Positions 24,979 to 25,871 of a DNA stretch of 25,871 bases are shown piece by piece. The notes under the pieces were generated by a model. It did no database searches, was not told the origin of the DNA, and saw nothing but the letters and a program-made list of their open reading frames with translations. The DNA is from JAAYZX01 sp040770645 (GTDB lineage Bacteria > Actinomycetota > Thermoleophilia > RBG-16-64-13): NCBI GenBank assembly GCA_040770645.1, contig JAXGIS010000020.1, positions 1 through 25,871 of the forward strand, in the 5' to 3' direction. Each line of letters opens with the position of its first letter. Within the stretch, counting starts at the first letter, position 1. Both the position numbers and the translations under genes were made by a program.

Positions 24979-25871
24979 ATGGCATCTGAGACCTTCTGGG
25001 CCACGTCGGTGGCTGATCTCCTTGCAGAGCTCGATACCGCGCGCACCGGATTGGGGAGCAGCGAGGCCGCCAGACGTCTACTGCAGTACGGTCCCAACAC
25101 GCTGCACGCCCGGCGACGCACCGACACCCTCAGCCTGCTCTTTCGCCAGTTCAACAACCCCATCATCCTGATCCTCATCGCGGCCGCGGGCCTCTCCCTT
25201 TTCCTGCATGACCGCGTAGATGCCGCCATCATCCTGGGGATCGTCACCGTGAGCGGCCTCCTCGGCTTCTGGCAGGAACGAGGTGCAACCGACGCGGTTG
25301 AGAAGTTGCTGGCCATCGTCCAGGTGGAGGCCAGCGTGCTTCGTGACGGCTACCCCAAGACGTGCGCGTGGAGGCGGTGGTGCGCGGCGACGTGATCCGC
25401 CTCAGCGCCGGCGACATCGTGCCGGGCGACTGCCTCCTTCTGGAATCCAACGCGCTCTTCGTGGATGAGGCCACGCTCACCGGGGAGACGTATCCCGTGG
25501 AGAAGGAGGTAGGGCTCCTCGCCTGCCGAAACCCCCCTCGCCAAACGCACCAACTCGTTATTCATGGGCACTCACGTGGTGAGCGGCACTGCCGCCGCCG
25601 TGGTGGTCCATACGGCCCGGGACACGGAGTTCGGCCGGGTCTCCGAGCGCCTGCGGTTGCGCGCAGCCGAAACCGAGTTCGAGCACGGGGTGCGCCGCTT
25701 CGGTCACTTCCTGCTGGAGGTGACCTTGGTCATGGTTCTCGGCATCTTCGCCGTGAACGTGTATCTACATCGCCCGGTCCTCGACTCGTTCCTCTTCTCC
25801 ATGGCCCTGGCCGTGGGACTCACCCCGCAACTGCTCCCGGCCATCATCAGCATCAACTTGGCGCACGGCGC
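24979..25871 (+). CDS. mgtA: MgtA-like P-type ATPase, 5' part (two frameshifts, runs off window)
   Basis: N-terminal part of a P-type cation ATPase, most like Mg2+-importing P3B enzymes. ATG 24979 follows GGGGAG. The cation-ATPase N-domain has GLGSSEAARRLLQYGPNTL. TM1-2 are NNPIILILIAAAGLSLFL and AAIILGIVTVSGLLGF. The actuator domain contains DVRVEAVVRGD, LSAGDIVPGDCLLLES, and the phosphatase motif written here as TLTGE (usual TGES). TM4 has MALAVGLTPQLLPAIISIN, with the MgtA-type GLTP(E/Q)LLP. Frames change near 25352 (C4 run) and near 25522. The phosphorylation site DKTGT would lie beyond the window. The TGET in place of TGES is worth noting. Confidence 0.88.

Overview
The window is GC-rich DNA that looks like an anaerobic, Wood-Ljungdahl-type Gram-positive or related bacterium. 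An actinobacterial or clostridial-like lineage is my inference from the GAAC-N4-GTTC LexA operator, the codon use and the acetyl-CoA pathway genes. No 16S gene is present, so taxonomy is not fixed. Most genes lie on the minus strand.

Positions 1-8600 (minus strand, listed in transcription order from the right): lexA, a small zinc-ribbon protein, tRNA-Asn, manC and manB (GDP-mannose precursor supply), nadE (NAD+ synthetase), metX and metW (methionine biosynthesis), a CAT-anticodon tRNA, and a broken ALDH7-type aldehyde dehydrogenase cut by the window edge. The 3' end of metX and the 5' end of metW are missing. About 550 bp of unlike, AT-richer sequence containing two Alu-like words sits in their place.

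Positions 9250-12220 (plus strand): tRNA-Leu(GAG) with a clear sigma-70 promoter, then a LonB-like AAA+ protease. About 530 bp in the middle of the protease gene has strikingly different codon usage.

Positions 12289-24043 (minus strand) form one apparent operon of about 11.8 kb: acsC, a 39-codon small ORF, metV, metF, lpd, lipA, acsE, nuoE, nuoF and a formate-dehydrogenase-like molybdopterin subunit. It joins methyl-branch C1 chemistry (MetVF, AcsE, the corrinoid protein AcsC) to lipoate and lipoamide functions (LipA, Lpd) and to an NADH-handling NuoEF-type iron-sulfur complex. The large subunit keeps every iron-sulfur motif and the conserved Lys of the Mo/W site. It has Asn-Gln where formate dehydrogenases have Sec/Cys-His, and Ala where they have the catalytic Arg, so it is probably not an ordinary formate dehydrogenase. 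This is the most interesting system in the window.

Positions 24354-25871 (plus strand): a hicAB toxin-antitoxin pair (hicA short, hicB frameshifted) and the 5' part of an MgtA-like P-type ATPase that runs off the window.

Many conserved genes carry single-base frameshifts, mostly in G/C homopolymers. Together with the two foreign-looking patches this points to an error-prone and partly chimeric assembly rather than real gene decay. Frameshifted genes are annotated as one gene each, over their full span.
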